64,000 nt of DNA from Pelodera strongyloides. Taxonomy: Eukaryota; Nematoda; Chromadorea; Rhabditida; Rhabditidae. Of the stretch, positions 43,950 to 55,929 are shown piece by piece. Within the stretch, counting starts at the first letter, position 1. Every line of letters starts with the position of its first letter. Under the pieces are notes generated by a model that did no database searches, was not told the DNA's origin, and was given only the letters and a program-made list of their open reading frames with translations. Made by a program: the position numbers and the translations under genes. Where the stretch lies: positions 303,061 through 367,060 of the forward strand of contig JAANDG010000075.1 in the NCBI GenBank assembly GCA_036852015.1, in the 5' to 3' direction.

Positions 43950-46900
43950 CACTGGAAAACTTTCCCTAGAAACCCCCGCGAAAAACCCCCAGAAAACCCC
44001 GAGCGCTTTTTTGCACTTCCCCTAGGTGGGGGCTTTCTGGGGGTTTTCGCGGGGAATTTTTCCCGAGCAAACCCCGAGGTGGGGCTTTCTGGGGGTTTTC
44101 GCGGGGAATTTTCCCTAGCTTTTTCCCGCGCAGGAATTTCTGGGTAGGGTCCGGAAAGCAATTTTTCAAAATTGATGCAACTACAAGTACAGTACATCAA
44201 TTGATTCACAATGGTCCCCTTATTCTTAATGTGTAATTATCTTTCCAATTGTTTCAACGGTTGTTTAGAAATATAATTAAAACCGCGCTCATCTTTGCAT
44301 ACAAACGCGTCATGAAAAATGAGGAGAGAGCGCCAGAGATTTCTCTCTTCTCTCGTTGCCTGCACTACTTAGTCCCCCCTTTTCGGGCAGCGCTCGTGTA
44401 TTAGAGCAGGGAGGCAGCCCCAGGAACGAACTTTGGCTTGAAATATCTGGAGAACACAACGTGGAAAAGTTCTATAATTTTAACCAGACATTAGTTTTAC
44501 AGTGAGCTTTCGATTGGTACTAAGCATGCGGCACGCATCTCCCGTAATTTTGGATTATTCTCAAAAATGTGATTTTTCCATAGTAAAATTCCACTTTTGT
44601 AACTTTTGATTACATCGTGGAAATTGGCTCAATTTTGGAAGTGATATGCTTCAATACATACTTACTCAACACCCATTATCTATATGGCACGCAATTGCCA
44701 TATACGGTTTTTATTTTCAATAAAAGAAATAGTGTGTGCGTTTTGGACCATATTTCCATTTACATAAAAGAGTGAAGGCTGAAATTGAGGATCTAGGTAA
44801 AGAAAAGCATGCCAATTCATTACAAACAATAAGAAAGCTAGTTATTCTCTTGGAAACCTCTGTTTTACAAGCTCAAAGATGTGCTACTGTGCGCTTTTCT
44901 CGCGGTGCCCTTGTTCTTTTTTCATGACGCTTTTTCGAAAGGCAAAGTGGGCGGGGCTTCCGGACCCTATTTCTGGGGACTTTCGCGGGATTTTTTTCCC
45001 TAGCATATTCCCGCGGTGGGTTTTCTGGGGAATTTCTCGGGGTTTTTTCCCGTGCAGACCCCGAGGTGAGACTTTCCACTTACCAGTCCGGTATTTGTTT
45101 CCTGTATACACACACATAGTCGTAAATATTTGGAAATGGAAAATATTTTTACTATATAAAAGTTCAACAAGAAAGAAAACAAATTGGCCTAGCATGAGAA
45201 GACAACAAGCGTGTAACAATAAAACGAGAACACTATACTTGCCCGCTATATATGAGGGGTTCACAGGAGAAAAGATGCGGCATTACAACTTTCGTATAAG
45301 ATGACAAGGACGATACTATTAGTTAATCATGCAAGAATAATGGTAACATATGGATAGATATCGAAGCGAAAATTAATAATAAACTAATACCGGAACCGGA
45401 CAAATTAGTAAGGGTGTAAGAAGAATAGTGTAGATATGTTAACAACAAAGAGTACTATTGTACTATATATGAACTGAGAACTTGAGAAATACAGGGACTG
45501 CAATTGTAAATGAGTTACTGAACCAAATAGTAAGATTCTAAGAAGTTCGAGCCTTCGAGCACTAAGTGCAAGTGCAGTACATGAGGAGTTAGGGAACACT
45601 CTCCTAACCTAAGTAGGGGTGGAAAGAATAACGAGGCCATAAATAACACGAGGAATCGGGGAAAATACCAGAAAAACCTATATTATTAAGAGAATCTACC
45701 TCTATAATTGCAATCAAACCGTAGGAAAGTGCTTAAAGATAATGAAAATTGTGTCGAGAGAACAATCAGCAGTCCGGACACCGAACCATACTTCGCCGGT
45801 ATCGTTGGGCAAACCGACTCCCCATCCCCAGTGGCACGCGCGTACAACCAGACGGCGATCTGAAAAGATTGGACGATGTAATGTATTCAAGTGCATTATA
45901 TTAAGTATACATGTTAGGTAATAATAAGTTGGGTGTAATGTACGAATCGAGGGGGAAATGTACACAAATACACTGCATTGTTTTGGGCACAAATTGCCGA
46001 CTGCAGTGTGTAGTCTACAATTACATTCAATAGAAATAGAAACGAATATTCAACGAGACGTTGATATTCCTAAGGAACTTAATACGGGTTTTAACCATGG
46101 AAACGTTGAAACATACACATGCATCCAACGATTCTCTCATGGGTGGCAAGTTGTGTCTCTACTTCATTGGTGTGGTGGTGGGTGGCCCCTGCTCCAGGGC
46201 TCGTATCGTATCTCTAAAAAAAGATAATAAAATGCAAAAACATGAATAAAAAGGTATTATAGGTAAATGTCTTCGTACCACGTACCACACTTCTTTCTAA
46301 ATGCTTAAGTCGATAAATGTATGTCCGAATAAAGCGGTATTCACATAATGAATAAACATTTCCAAACGCTCGAGCGTAAACAGAGATGGGTATGTTGTGC
46401 TTATTTGTCGAATCGGTCTGGAACGATATGTATCAACGCACGACCGTTAACGAACTTTTTTCCAGGTCCTTTCTAACTTACCGGAAATGTCCATCTGGCA
46501 GAAAGCTCAAATAAATGATATAACAAGAAAGGTGTGAACTTACACCGCATCCATCACTCTTTGCTCACAACAACAACGAGCAGGAAGTGCGCAGTCTCAC
46601 TGACGTTCCATGGAAGTGATGGAAGGGGCGAGCGCGGAAAAAAATTCCAAACTCCTCTAAAACTAATGTAATAAAGCTTTGCGTGTTTTAAATACAAATG
46701 CCTGAGCGACGAATAACGAGAATGAAATAATGAAACAAAAAACGCACCGTCATCACTTCCAAAGACGTCTCGAAGAATGCACTATAACGACAGTGGGGAC
46801 CTAAAATGTAGAATAGTGGGAAAATTAGGTTCTATGTTCGACGACTATCACCTATCTTCTGATATTAACGAATAGTTTGCTCGTTTGCCCTCACAAGAAA

Positions 46901-47813
46901 TGATACGGGATTAAAATAAATGCATGTACGAAATACAGAAAATGAACTGTGAAGAATACCTTTTGTCTCCAGTCAAGAACTCAGAATCGTTGGGTTGAAA
47001 TCCTGACCACGGCTCACGGCAAATTGCAACGTACGAAGGACTAACGTAATCCCTGAATCACGACGGCGAGACCTGTAAGGATACATAAATGTTCGTCAGT
47101 AGATAGCACGACGTTCATAATATCTTTAATACATAATGATCACAGGGAGGACTTACGTATCGCGTGGAACGTTGTGAGAAGTTAGAAGCACTCATGATGC
47201 CGCGATAATGGGCAACAGAGGTAACCTGCGATTAGATGATAATAACTGGTAACAAGCTCGACGTAATACCTATAAACGCCGACCAGAATAGCAATAGCAA
47301 AAACAATGAAACAAACTCACATCTTAAGCACAAGAGTCTCCGGCTCCGCAAGAATGGAAATGCTTCATCATCCATCGGCCCAGCCAATTGTATTTGCCTC
47401 ATATTGATGAGGCGTCTTCTTAGATATTCGATTATATCATAACCATGAAAAATAGTTACAAGATATGTTATAAAACAAACGGCGGAAAGAGGAGAATATA
47501 GACGCAAACCAGTAAACACACGTGCACGATTACATCAAACATAACATATACCACAAAACACAATACAAAATAGTTCTAGCGAAAGCAGAATAAACTTCTG
47601 CGACAAGCAAAAAAAATACGAAACTTTTAATTTAAATTTCGTTTTTCCCGCGTTTTCATACCTCGGGGGTTTCTGGGGATTTTGTGTCTCTCACTTATGC
47701 ACTGTCTCTCGCCTTCCTCGGGGATTTCTGGGGGAAATACACCTCGGCTGACCTCGGGGTTTGCTGGGGATAGTGCTTTTTCCGCGGGGGTTTCTAGGGA
47801 GAGTTTTCCAGTG
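43950..47813. mobile_element. 3.9-kb foldback element with GGGGTTTTCTGGGG-type arrays
   Basis: The left terminus CACTGGAAAACTTTCCCTAG and the right terminus (CTAGGGAGAGTTTTCCAGTG at 47794-47813) are inverted copies. G/C-rich words such as GGGGGTTTTCGCGGGGAA and CCCCGAGG are iterated at 43952-44160, 44935-45075 and 47640-47815. The first two blocks are themselves inverted relative to each other around an AT-rich spacer. The interior (45.1-47.6 kb) has only short open frames and no recognisable transposase. Confidence 0.6.
45080..47640. other. Interior of the large foldback element
   Basis: AT-rich, short open frames only. A possible strong donor (CCG/GTAAGTT, minus) lies near 46480, but no exon could be supported. 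Confidence 0.4.
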
Positions 47814-48366
47814 GACCCAGGTCCGAGGTCCTGGCGCGCTTGCAGCTCTTCCGCATGCACATCGCATTTTTCACGCTGATTTTTTCAAAAAAATTTTGAA
47901 GTCCTGCACTTTCTGTTTTTTTTTTCTAATTTGTTTCTATTTCCTTTTTTATTTCCTCTACTAACTTATTGCTATCACAGGTACCATTGCTTCACTTACT
48001 GGTGCGGTTGAAGCAAGCAAACAAACGGAAGGAAACACGATAAAGTAAGTAAGTGTTTGATGTGGTAAAGGCGCGTTCGAGTTGGAAAAAGTTTGAAGAA
48101 TTCCGGAAAAGTTGGGTTCAAGATGGACACCGGAAACGTAAATTTTACTTACTGCACCGTAAGGGAAAGCGTTGTTTTTCCGCTATATAGCCCCAACCGT
48201 CGGGGTCCACTTCGAACGGGCGATCCATTCTTGGATCCGTGGTGTTAAAAATAATATCCCACAACGATTCCACTGCGGTAGATTTTGATTTTTCTGCATG
48301 TTTTTCCGTCCATCTTGAACCAACTTTTTCCGGAATTCTTCAAACTTTTCCCATCTTAAATGCGCC
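47814..48366. other. No gene seen
   Basis: It contains an imperfect inverted pair (AACTTTTTCC/GGAAAAAGTT type words at 48085-48125 and 48300-48350), probably another decayed palindrome. Confidence 0.4.
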
Positions 48367-48797
48367 TTAAAGGAAGGCAGTCACTTCAAAATCAACTTTT
48401 TTATTCGATTTTTATTAGATGCAAGCAGATTTATAAAACAATATGCAGCCCATAAAAATCCACATAAAATGGAACTCAGGGAGAGAAATCAACGAGAATG
48501 AGTTTTGATAAATGACCGACGCCGGTGCATATATGCAATTGCCAGGGGTACTTGGAGAGTGAACAGCCTGCAGTGTTACACCTGGCGCGTGGTTAATCAC
48601 TGCAGGGTATTTATTATGAAACTCTATACGGGCAATTATAAACTACGGTATATAAGTAAAAGTCATAAACAGGGATTTCTCTCCCTGAGTTCGTTTTGCC
48701 GTACTTTGGCGCTGGAATCGTCGTTTTCTTCACATACTTGAACAATTAATGAAAAGCGAATAAAAAATACGAATTTGTAGTGACTGCGATCCTTTAA
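48367..48797. mobile_element. Palindromic TTAA element (AAAGGA-GCAGTCACT ends), copy 2
   Basis: The termini match 22657-23095 and TTAA is present at both ends. The interior is diverged. Confidence 0.68.
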
Positions 48798-49027
48798 GAG
48801 TAGGGTTCTCATCGGTCACGATAGACTCAGCCGTATATGTTACTAATAGTTTGTAATCTTCGCAGAATGACGCAGAAGTATTATACTTTCACCCACTAAA
48901 TTTACTATTTAATTTAATGCATTTAGACACTGCTGGCCACGGAGGTTCACAACATCAAAGATGCATTCTTCTACCTGATACTAATACCTCGACAATGGAA
49001 GATTCGCTAAAACTCCGTCAAATTTGA

Positions 49028-49068
49028 ATTGAGATGCGTTTCAAAAACCGGCCGGTATTTCTCTTTAA
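49028..49068. mobile_element. TTAA MITE, CCGGCCGG family (one tip only)
   Basis: Only the terminal GTTTCAAAAACCGGCCGGTA...TTTAA is present. It shares its TTAA with the next element (49065-49509). Confidence 0.6.
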
Positions 49069-49509
49069 AGGGAGAGGCCCATGAGAATAAAGCTTTCCTC
49101 AATTTATTTGTAAAGAATATCCAGAATTTCAGAAATATTACTGTGAAATGATTGAAGCCTTGAACTCACATAGTTATTCCACGGCAAAGGGTTCGGCCAG
49201 GTACCGTAGTCAGAATCAATTCTCTCGCGTTTAGGGCATTCTTGTATTGCAAACGCCTCTTTATAGTTGTAGGAATGATTTTTATTCGTTTGCCCATTAT
49301 TATATAGAGAAAGAATGAACGGATATAAACCGTAAAAACGAATTTTGACGTTGCTGACTACTTTACCTAGCCGAACTGTTTGCCGGGGAATAACTCTGCG
49401 AGTTCGAGGCTTCACACAATGCTTCTTTCACAGTAATGTTTCTGAAATTCCGGATATTCTGTACAATTAAATTGAGGAAATCTTTTTTCTCATGGGCCTC
49501 TCCTTTTAA
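49065..49509. mobile_element. TTAA element (AAAGGGAGAGGCCCATGAG ends)
   Basis: The inverted arms include GAATATCCAGAATTTCAGAAA and its complement, and TTAA lies on both sides. The open frame 49104-49415 is read from the palindrome. Confidence 0.72.
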
Positions 49510-49744
49510 AGGATCAGGCCTCACCAGCGAAATGAATATTTTCTTATGGTTTTTCCTATAGTTTCACAAAATGCGTATCGCCCACACGTAAAAGAATTTT
49601 TCAGGAACATATTTGGGGGCATTCGGTCCCCTTGCGAATACAACATAAAACTGTTTTTTGGATTACCGAGTCTCCTGAAATGCAATCTCCCTGCTGAACC
49701 CTCTTTGTTTATGAATTTGAACTGCGAAATGAAAAATTGAGGTT

Positions 49745-49818
49745 TCGGTCGGGCCGGAATCGAACCCGCATCTTTGGTTTTCCGGGCCAATGCGTTAACC
49801 GATTACGCTACCGGCACC
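49745..49818 (-). repeat. tRNA-like sequence related to the 38.7-kb family
   Basis: On the minus strand GGTGCCGGTAGCGTAATCGG, TTGGC-CCGGAAA-ACCAA and GGGTTCGATTCC, followed by CCTCAATTTTTCATTTCG, the same downstream word as the 38.7-kb copies. Confidence 0.52.
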
Positions 49819-49927
49819 CACACACAATAATCATTCGCAGGCGAGTTAAGGTCCGCAATGGCATCACACAGTGAACTCTTTGTTTATGTTCAGGATACGA
49901 ACCATTCTAAAGGAAAATAATGATTAC

Positions 49928-50039
49928 CTCATGCTCTGCGATGGTAGTTGCAATTTTCTTACAAACGTTTGTCATATATTTGTTGTCTTCTCGCAGATTG
50001 ACTTGTCTCTTTCTCCTCCTTATTCTATAATCATCATCG

Positions 50040-50087
<48 letters not shown>

Positions 50088-50310
50088 CTCGAATCCTCTT
50101 TCTCTTCATCTCTCCAATCTTCCTCCTCATCCCGGTCAAAGGGACTTTCTTGTTCTTCTTCTTCTACAGCTTTTCTTCTTTCATCTGCTCTTTTTTGTTC
50201 TTCTTCATCTTCATCGTCTCTTCTCTGTTCTGCTTCTTCCTCTTCCTTACTCATTGCTCTATCCGGCGCTCTCCATTCCACGCAAAAGCGTTTCACTTCC
50301 TTTTCGAGTG
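49928..50310 (-). CDS. Third exon set: domain 2 gamma1 exon with a long acidic insertion and a furin-like site
   Basis: The acceptor and first codons (TTCAG/CACTCGAAAA) match gene 1 exon 13004-13095, and the phases are the same (two bases, then 127 codons). Between the first cysteine (KRFC) and the second (TNVCKKIATTIAEHE) lies an insertion of about 97 codons. It is rich in Glu, Asp and Arg, includes a run of 19 Asp, and ends in YRIRRRKRQV. The poly-Asp comes from a TCA/TGA-type trinucleotide microsatellite at 50037-50088. The whole 383-nt exon stays open. RRRKR fits a furin-type cleavage consensus, so the chain could be cut yet held by a disulfide (inference). The opposite strand shows only a low-complexity open frame. 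Confidence 0.72.
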
Positions 50311-50318
50311 CTGAACAT

Positions 50319-50690
50319 TTAAAGGGATAAGTTTACCTCGAATTGCACATTTTGTTTAATTCTATTGATAGTACGACATATGACGGTCAAAATGCGAAAA
50401 TTGCAGTAAATTTCCTTCGCTCCTCTAGAACGATCAAGCTCAAAAGTTAGGCTACCTCGACTTTATAAAACAACTGGCGGTACGCCAATCTGTGTTACAA
50501 GTGCGAAATAGCGTGATAGGGCTGGAGACGCTAGAAGATGGATGGACCTTATATTCACCCTCACTCGATATATAAATACTTTATTTCACAGAATTGCAAA
50601 GTAAAGTGCTTCCGAAAGACACTCTCTGCAAGTCTAGCGCTGTCCCGCTATTTCGCCTTGTAACACAGTTTGGCGTAACTTTTAACTACG
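50319..50690. mobile_element. Short relative of the 18883-22660 element
   Basis: It begins TTTAAAGGGATAAGTTTACC and carries TACCTCGACTTTATAAAACAACTGG. An inverted CCCGCTATTTCGCCTTGTAAC arm follows at about 50640-50690. Its tip lies eight bases from the acceptor of the acidic exon 49928-50310. Confidence 0.62.
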
Positions 50691-51079
50691 GCCGCATTCC
50701 AGAACTGGACTCTGGAAACGAACGATTACAATTGTGCCTTTTAACGTTCGATCAGTATCATCTGTGACACCCTCACTCAATCCCTATAATTAATCCTCAA
50801 TGCACTGAGGAGAGAGGTGTGGCTTGGCCCGCTCTCTCTCCTCAGAGTGTTGCTTGACATGCCGAACGCATGTCGTTCGTTTTGACGTCACATCCCCTTT
50901 AACCTTTATTACCCGAATATACAATATATGGCTTGCTACATTTGCTACACCACATGGGTTCCAACACTCGATACGACAACACATCGATATTGATATTAAT
51001 CCCACCAGCAAGAAACCTATATTGTAACGATGTATAGCTAGCCAACCCGACTGTAGTGCATCAGACGATATGCTGTCGA

Positions 51080-53981
51080 ACGTCTTAGTCAACGGAAACT
51101 TTATTTATGATATTATCTGCCTCTGTAAAACTCGATCACACTCCCTCACGATCGAACGCACATCGTAAGAGACCCACGCCATCCCACAACCAAGGCTGGT
51201 GGTGTCGGATTCATTATACACCCATCCTTCACACAGAACATCCTGGCAACTGAGCTCTTCGGCCCCCGCATCGGAAGAATTACCATCGCCGTGGACAACC
51301 GCCGAACACTAAGGGTAGGACGTCGGACACTGTCCCACCCACGACAACGAAGAAGAACGAGAAAACTTCTATGGTGAGCTCGGAACAGTTCTCCGATCAG
51401 ACAACAGCACCTACAAGATCATCAGTGGTGACTTCAATGGATGTGTTGGCCGTCGTTACTACGGGAGACCAACTTAGGACCCCACTCTAACGACACACGA
51501 GATGAGGGCGGAGAACATCTTATCGAACACACAACTGCTGAGAAACTCGCTATTGGGAATGGTTTCTTCCAAAAGCCACTATGAAACCGATGGACTCACG
51601 TGTAGCCCGAGAAGTGTCAGAAACGTGAAATAGATTATTTCCTCATGCCACACGCTCACATCCAACTGAGTACCCGCATTAGGCAGGCTTTTCCGCCACA
51701 ATATGCAATGGACATCTAAAACCTAAAACCACCGGACAGAAAAGAGCATATGACTATGATGCACGTGGTTCGGCAATAAGGAGTCAAACACCTCAACTTA
51801 CACCTCACGACCTCCAAGGCGACTAAGACAAACTAGATTCGGTGACACAGAGTCTCCTCAAAGATGTGTCTTTGCCCGCCCCCACACATCAGCAGGCACG
51901 AATCTCGTTCGCAACTAGAGATCTCCTACGTGACCTTAGAGGCCGAAAACTCAAAGGCCTACCTTTCAAAGAACTCGTACGCCACCGCTCGAAGCCGATC
52001 ACACGTCATTCCGCACTGCCTCCCTACTAATGGCTGCCCAACAACGTAGAAGCCTAAAAACTGCGAAGCGCAAGCTGAACGACTTCTGCCATGTACCAAT
52101 CTCTCTGAACAAGCTGGAGTTAACTGTGGCAAAATCTCAAGCGGAGAAAAGCGACACTATCCGTTCCTTCTACACCGGGCTCTTTCTTCTGCAACGAGCT
52201 CTTCTCTACGAGCAAGCCAAGCCACCCAACCAGCTTCCAGTACCTGACACGCCTCAACACTTTCTACCATCCGAGATAAGATCCGCCATTGAAGAAACAC
52301 CGAATGGCAAAGATTCGGTAGACGGGATCGATCCCATGCGAGCCTGAAATCTGCAGGCACTCCGCACTCGCTGCACGCTTCTCACTATATCTACAGAGTT
52401 GGTACCCAATCCGTGGAAGAGCAGCTCTGCCACCCTTATTCTCTTATTCACAAGAAAGCCCTACGGGAGCCGATCAGTGTTCTCCCTATGCTCTATCGCA
52501 TATTCATAATGCGTCCTGAGAAGCTGCACAAGCCGTCGAACAAGCTGGCTTCCGATCTGGCTTCAGCACGGACGATTACATCCGCTCGCTCTACCGACTC
52601 ATAGAAGCAGGAAGGGAATACCAAATAACCTTGGTCCTGATCTTTGTCGACTACCAGACAGCGTTCGACTCCATCGAAATCCCGAGGATCCTGGAAGCTC
52701 TGAAAGACCAGCAAGTCGATCCAGCATATGTCAACATTCTGGCCGAATGTTACAGTAGACTCTCCACGAGAATCAAACTACTAGAAGGAACTCGTCGAGG
52801 TAATAGCCTCCAAGGGCGGTCGACAAGGCGATCCGATATCACCCGCCCTATTCTCGGCGGCTCTCCAACACGCCATGAAGCAGGTGAACTACAATGACAA
52901 AGTAGTCAGCATCAATGGCTCGTTCCTCAGTCACCTTCGATTTGCCGTTTATTTGATTCTCATTTTCACGAGACGCCGACAACTTGCTGCGAGAACTAGA
53001 CTCCTCAACATCTCCTCATGGATTGCGTATAAATATCCAGAAGCGGAATATCCAGTAGCATTCTAATGCGGATAATCACGCAGATCTACATCATGTCGCC
53101 TTCCACAGCAACCCCCTCCCGGAAACCGGTCCCGTCGTCTACCTTGGACGGGAAAATAAGCATGCAGAAAGAGCTTGCTCCGGAAATCCTACGCCGTCAG
53201 CGTGCCGGATCGGAATACGCACGCAGTTCTGCATCGAACCTGTGCTCCGAGCATCCCAAGATGTCAAACTGAAGGCAAACCTGTTCATTTCTACTGTCAT
53301 GCCACCACTCACATACGCTGCGGTGCAACGTGGGTCTTCACGGAGAAAACCGAACCAAAGCTACGAGTAACAGCCAACATCGAGCGAAGAATGGTTAGAA
53401 TAACAAAGAGAACAAAGCCTCCACAATACCGACCTTCGAAGACTCACGCAAGTTTACGACGCTGTGGATCGAGTAAACAATATGAGGCATACTTGGGCAG
53501 GACATATTATGCGTCGCATTGACAATCGCTGGACAAGAGAGCTGGCCGAATGGAGGCCGTATAATTACAAACGCCCCCGCGGAAGACATTCTATACGATG
53601 GGCCGATTCAATTCGATCCTGTTGTGCTCAGAAGACCGGTAACCCATATTTCCCCTGGCAAAGCCTCGTCAGGAATCGTGTGCAATGTATTGCAATGTGG
53701 GCCTCGCCGTCATATCGACTTTGACGCTGAAGTACGAGTCGTCAAGGCAATCAAGGTAGTAATTATAATAATAATTATTATTATTATTAATTATTATTAA
53801 TTATTATTATTAATTATTATTAATTATTATTATTAATTATTATTTATTATTATTATGACTTATCATTAATTATTATTATTAATTATTATTTATTATTATT
53901 TATTATTTTATTAATTATTATTAATTATTATTATTAATTATTATTAATTATTATTAATTATTAGTATTATTAGTATTATAC
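51080..53981 (+). mobile_element. Degenerate RTE-clade non-LTR retrotransposon
   Basis: Fragments in shifting frames give an endonuclease end (NRWTHV...REIDYFLMPHAH near 51580-51650) and reverse transcriptase blocks. These include FVDYQTAFDSIE (52640-52680), a GDPISPALFS-like stretch spread over two frames near 52830-52860, and an FADD region lost to a frameshift near 52940. The wording is that of the RTE clade. Stops and frameshifts occur throughout. The 3' end passes into a long TAATTATTATT-type simple repeat (53757-53981), the usual RTE tail. It lies in the intron next to the exon at 53982-54102, antisense to it. The 5' limit is approximate. Confidence 0.72.
53757..53981 (+). repeat. Expanded (TTATTAAT)-type 3' tail of the RTE-like element
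   Basis: About 225 bases of imperfect TTATTA/TTAATTA units. They reach exactly to the donor of the host exon at 53982, so the host GT lies at the edge of the transposon tail. Confidence 0.75.
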
Positions 53982-55271
53982 ATTCGTAATTAATGGCCAT
54001 CAAATAATAAGTAATATTGAGCAATATTTGTTGGTTGTTTTCGTCCACCAATTTATTGAACGATTTGCACGTGATGCTTTCTCCGCAGGACTCCATGAGT
54101 TGCTGCAAATATAATTTTCACATTAAAGGGATGGGCTCACTACAAAATCACCTTGTTTTTATGCTTTCGTTTGATTGTACAAAGGTAAAATAAAACAAAG
54201 AGCATAAAAAAAGTTTCTTGAATTACTCCCTAGGGAAGATATTAGGTAAAAAGGGTGAGTATTGATCTTTTTTCCGATAACGTGAGTAAACAAGATAAAC
54301 TAGGGAAGCTAAGAGATATGGCTGAAACACACTGTTTTGAGCAAAATAAACTGTAGTTTTCATCGTTTATTTTACTTAAAACAATGAAAAACAGTGTGTT
54401 TCAGCCATAGCTCTTAGCTTCCCTAGTTTATCTTGTTTACTCACGTTATCGGAAAAAGATCAATACTCACCCTTTTTACCTAATATCTTCCCTAGGGAGT
54501 AATTCAAGAAACTTTTTTTATGCTCTTTGTTTTATTTTACCTTTGTACAATCAAACGAAAGCATAAAAACAAGGTGATTTTGTAGTGAGCCCATCCCTTT
54601 AAATGAAGTCTACGCGTTATCATGTTTATAATGTCTGTCTTAAAGGAGCAGGCCTATCAAATTAAACCTATGCTTAAACCGATTTCTTCTTAATTTTTAT
54701 CATGAGTATTTATTACAATATATAGAAACTATATTTTATCCACGTTCGCACTGGGGAACTTTTCCCGATTTTCCCATATTCTGCAATGCGGATTTCGTGT
54801 TCTGCAATGCGGGAGTGATGCCCTGTCCATGTTTGCGATTCGCACTTGCGAAAATGACAAATGCCTGTCCATGTTCAGGCCATTTTATATGAATGTCAAA
54901 TGCCTACCGTAACCCATGCGAATAACGCATTTGACATGGTCCTGCAGCGAAAGTGTATCAGATCCGTACTAATTGAAATAGATCCGTACTATTTTGGAAT
55001 AGATCCGTACTAGATTCAAAATCGCTGCGGGACCTTGTCATTTACATTGACTCGAACATGGACAGGCATTTGTCATTTTCGCAAGTGCGAATCACATACA
55101 TGGACAGGCCATAATAGTGCGAATTTGGGGAAAACGTGTTTGCGCGGGTACGATCCTTTATTTTGTTGGAAGGATGATAAGAAAAACCTCGCAGCCCCAC
55201 TGATTCGTTGATTTCGGACAAAATTTTCGAAAAACATGCTCCAATCCGTCTTCATAATCGCGCGTAATCTC
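53982..55271 (-). CDS. Third exon set: domain 2 alpha and beta exons
   Basis: Alpha 55188-55271 (28 codons) shares EHVF-KFCP and ends WGCE; beta 53982-54102 begins QLMESC, preserving C-x6-C and the split phase-1 codon. Beta is 121 nt against 127 in gene 1. The beta donor (T/GTATAA) touches the 3' simple-repeat tail of an RTE-like element inserted in the intron. The alpha-beta intron also holds a near-perfect 480-bp palindrome and a foldback element. Confidence 0.72.
54123..54602. mobile_element. 480-bp near-perfect palindromic TTAA element (AAAGGGATGGGCTCAC ends)
   Basis: The arms of about 225 bases are almost identical inverted copies, and TTAA lies on both sides. This is the best preserved palindrome in the window. 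Decayed relatives lie at about 40300-40450 and 35870-36045. Confidence 0.82.
54822..55108. mobile_element. Foldback element, CATGGACAGG family
   Basis: The arms 54822-54880 and 55060-55108 are inverted copies built on CCTGTCCATG and GATTCGCACTTGCGAAAATG. Between them ATAGATCCGTACT occurs three times. It sits in a larger TTAA-started fragment (54640 onward, AAAGGAGCAGGCC) whose other end I could not find. Confidence 0.55.
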
Positions 55272-55356
55272 CTATAAAGTTATTTTCTATAAAGTTCATA
55301 TTTAAAGGGATAGTTTCATCTCAGATCACCCCTCTTTTTACTGTTTTTATTGATAA

Positions 55357-55612
55357 CCAGTCGGCTCAGGCCGCCTGAGGCGACTTACGTGGAAATATGC
55401 TTGGTTGAGCATGGGAATACTTATATACAAAGTTTCAAACGTATTACAAGAAATTCACATAATAGGAAACAATTGCATAAGCATACTTCGATATTGGCTG
55501 CACTCTTTTTATACCCGAACACGCGGAACAATTGTTGAAAATTTGCTTCCGTAACGCACATCGGTATGCAAATTACGCAACAGTTACTCTGTTATATAAT
55601 AAGATACAGCAC
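55357..55612 (+). repeat. CCAG-hairpin family repeat
   Basis: The hairpin CAGTCGGC-TCAG-GCCGCCTG has a T-C mismatch at the same position and is followed by AGGCGACTT. The end reads TTATATAATAAGAT. Confidence 0.5.
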
Positions 55613-55662
55613 AAATATCATTCGCAATGAAAATTAAATCAATTACTGGAAAATACACCTAG

Positions 55663-55922
55663 CAGCAGAAGCTTCCTTTATTGGAAACTAGTTGATCCGA
55701 AGCCAAAATCTAAGAGCAAAAACTAATACCGTACACAGATCGCGCGGGCTAATGGCAATTAGCCAAGTTACAAACTACACTCGGCTGGACATTATTTCCC
55801 ATGATAGTACCATTTAATTCACTCTTGGCTAATTGCCATTAGCGATCTGTGTACGGTATTGGTTCTTGCGTTTAGATTTTGGCTTTCGAACAACTAGTTT
55901 CCAATAAAGGAATCTTCTGCAG
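55663..55922. repeat. 260-bp palindrome
   Basis: The arms of about 105 bases share TTTATTGGAAACTAGTTG and TACCGTACACAGATCGC in inverted order. Confidence 0.68.
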
Positions 55923-55929
55923 CGGGGCG

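Noticed and set aside
46481..46505. Small exon with a GTAAGTT donor in the large foldback element
   Set aside because: Only eight codons, no cysteine pair, no match to the seven missing exons.
49871..50314. 147-codon plus-strand open frame rich in Ile, Phe and Ser
   Set aside because: It is the antisense shadow of the acidic exon and its microsatellite; low complexity, no domain.
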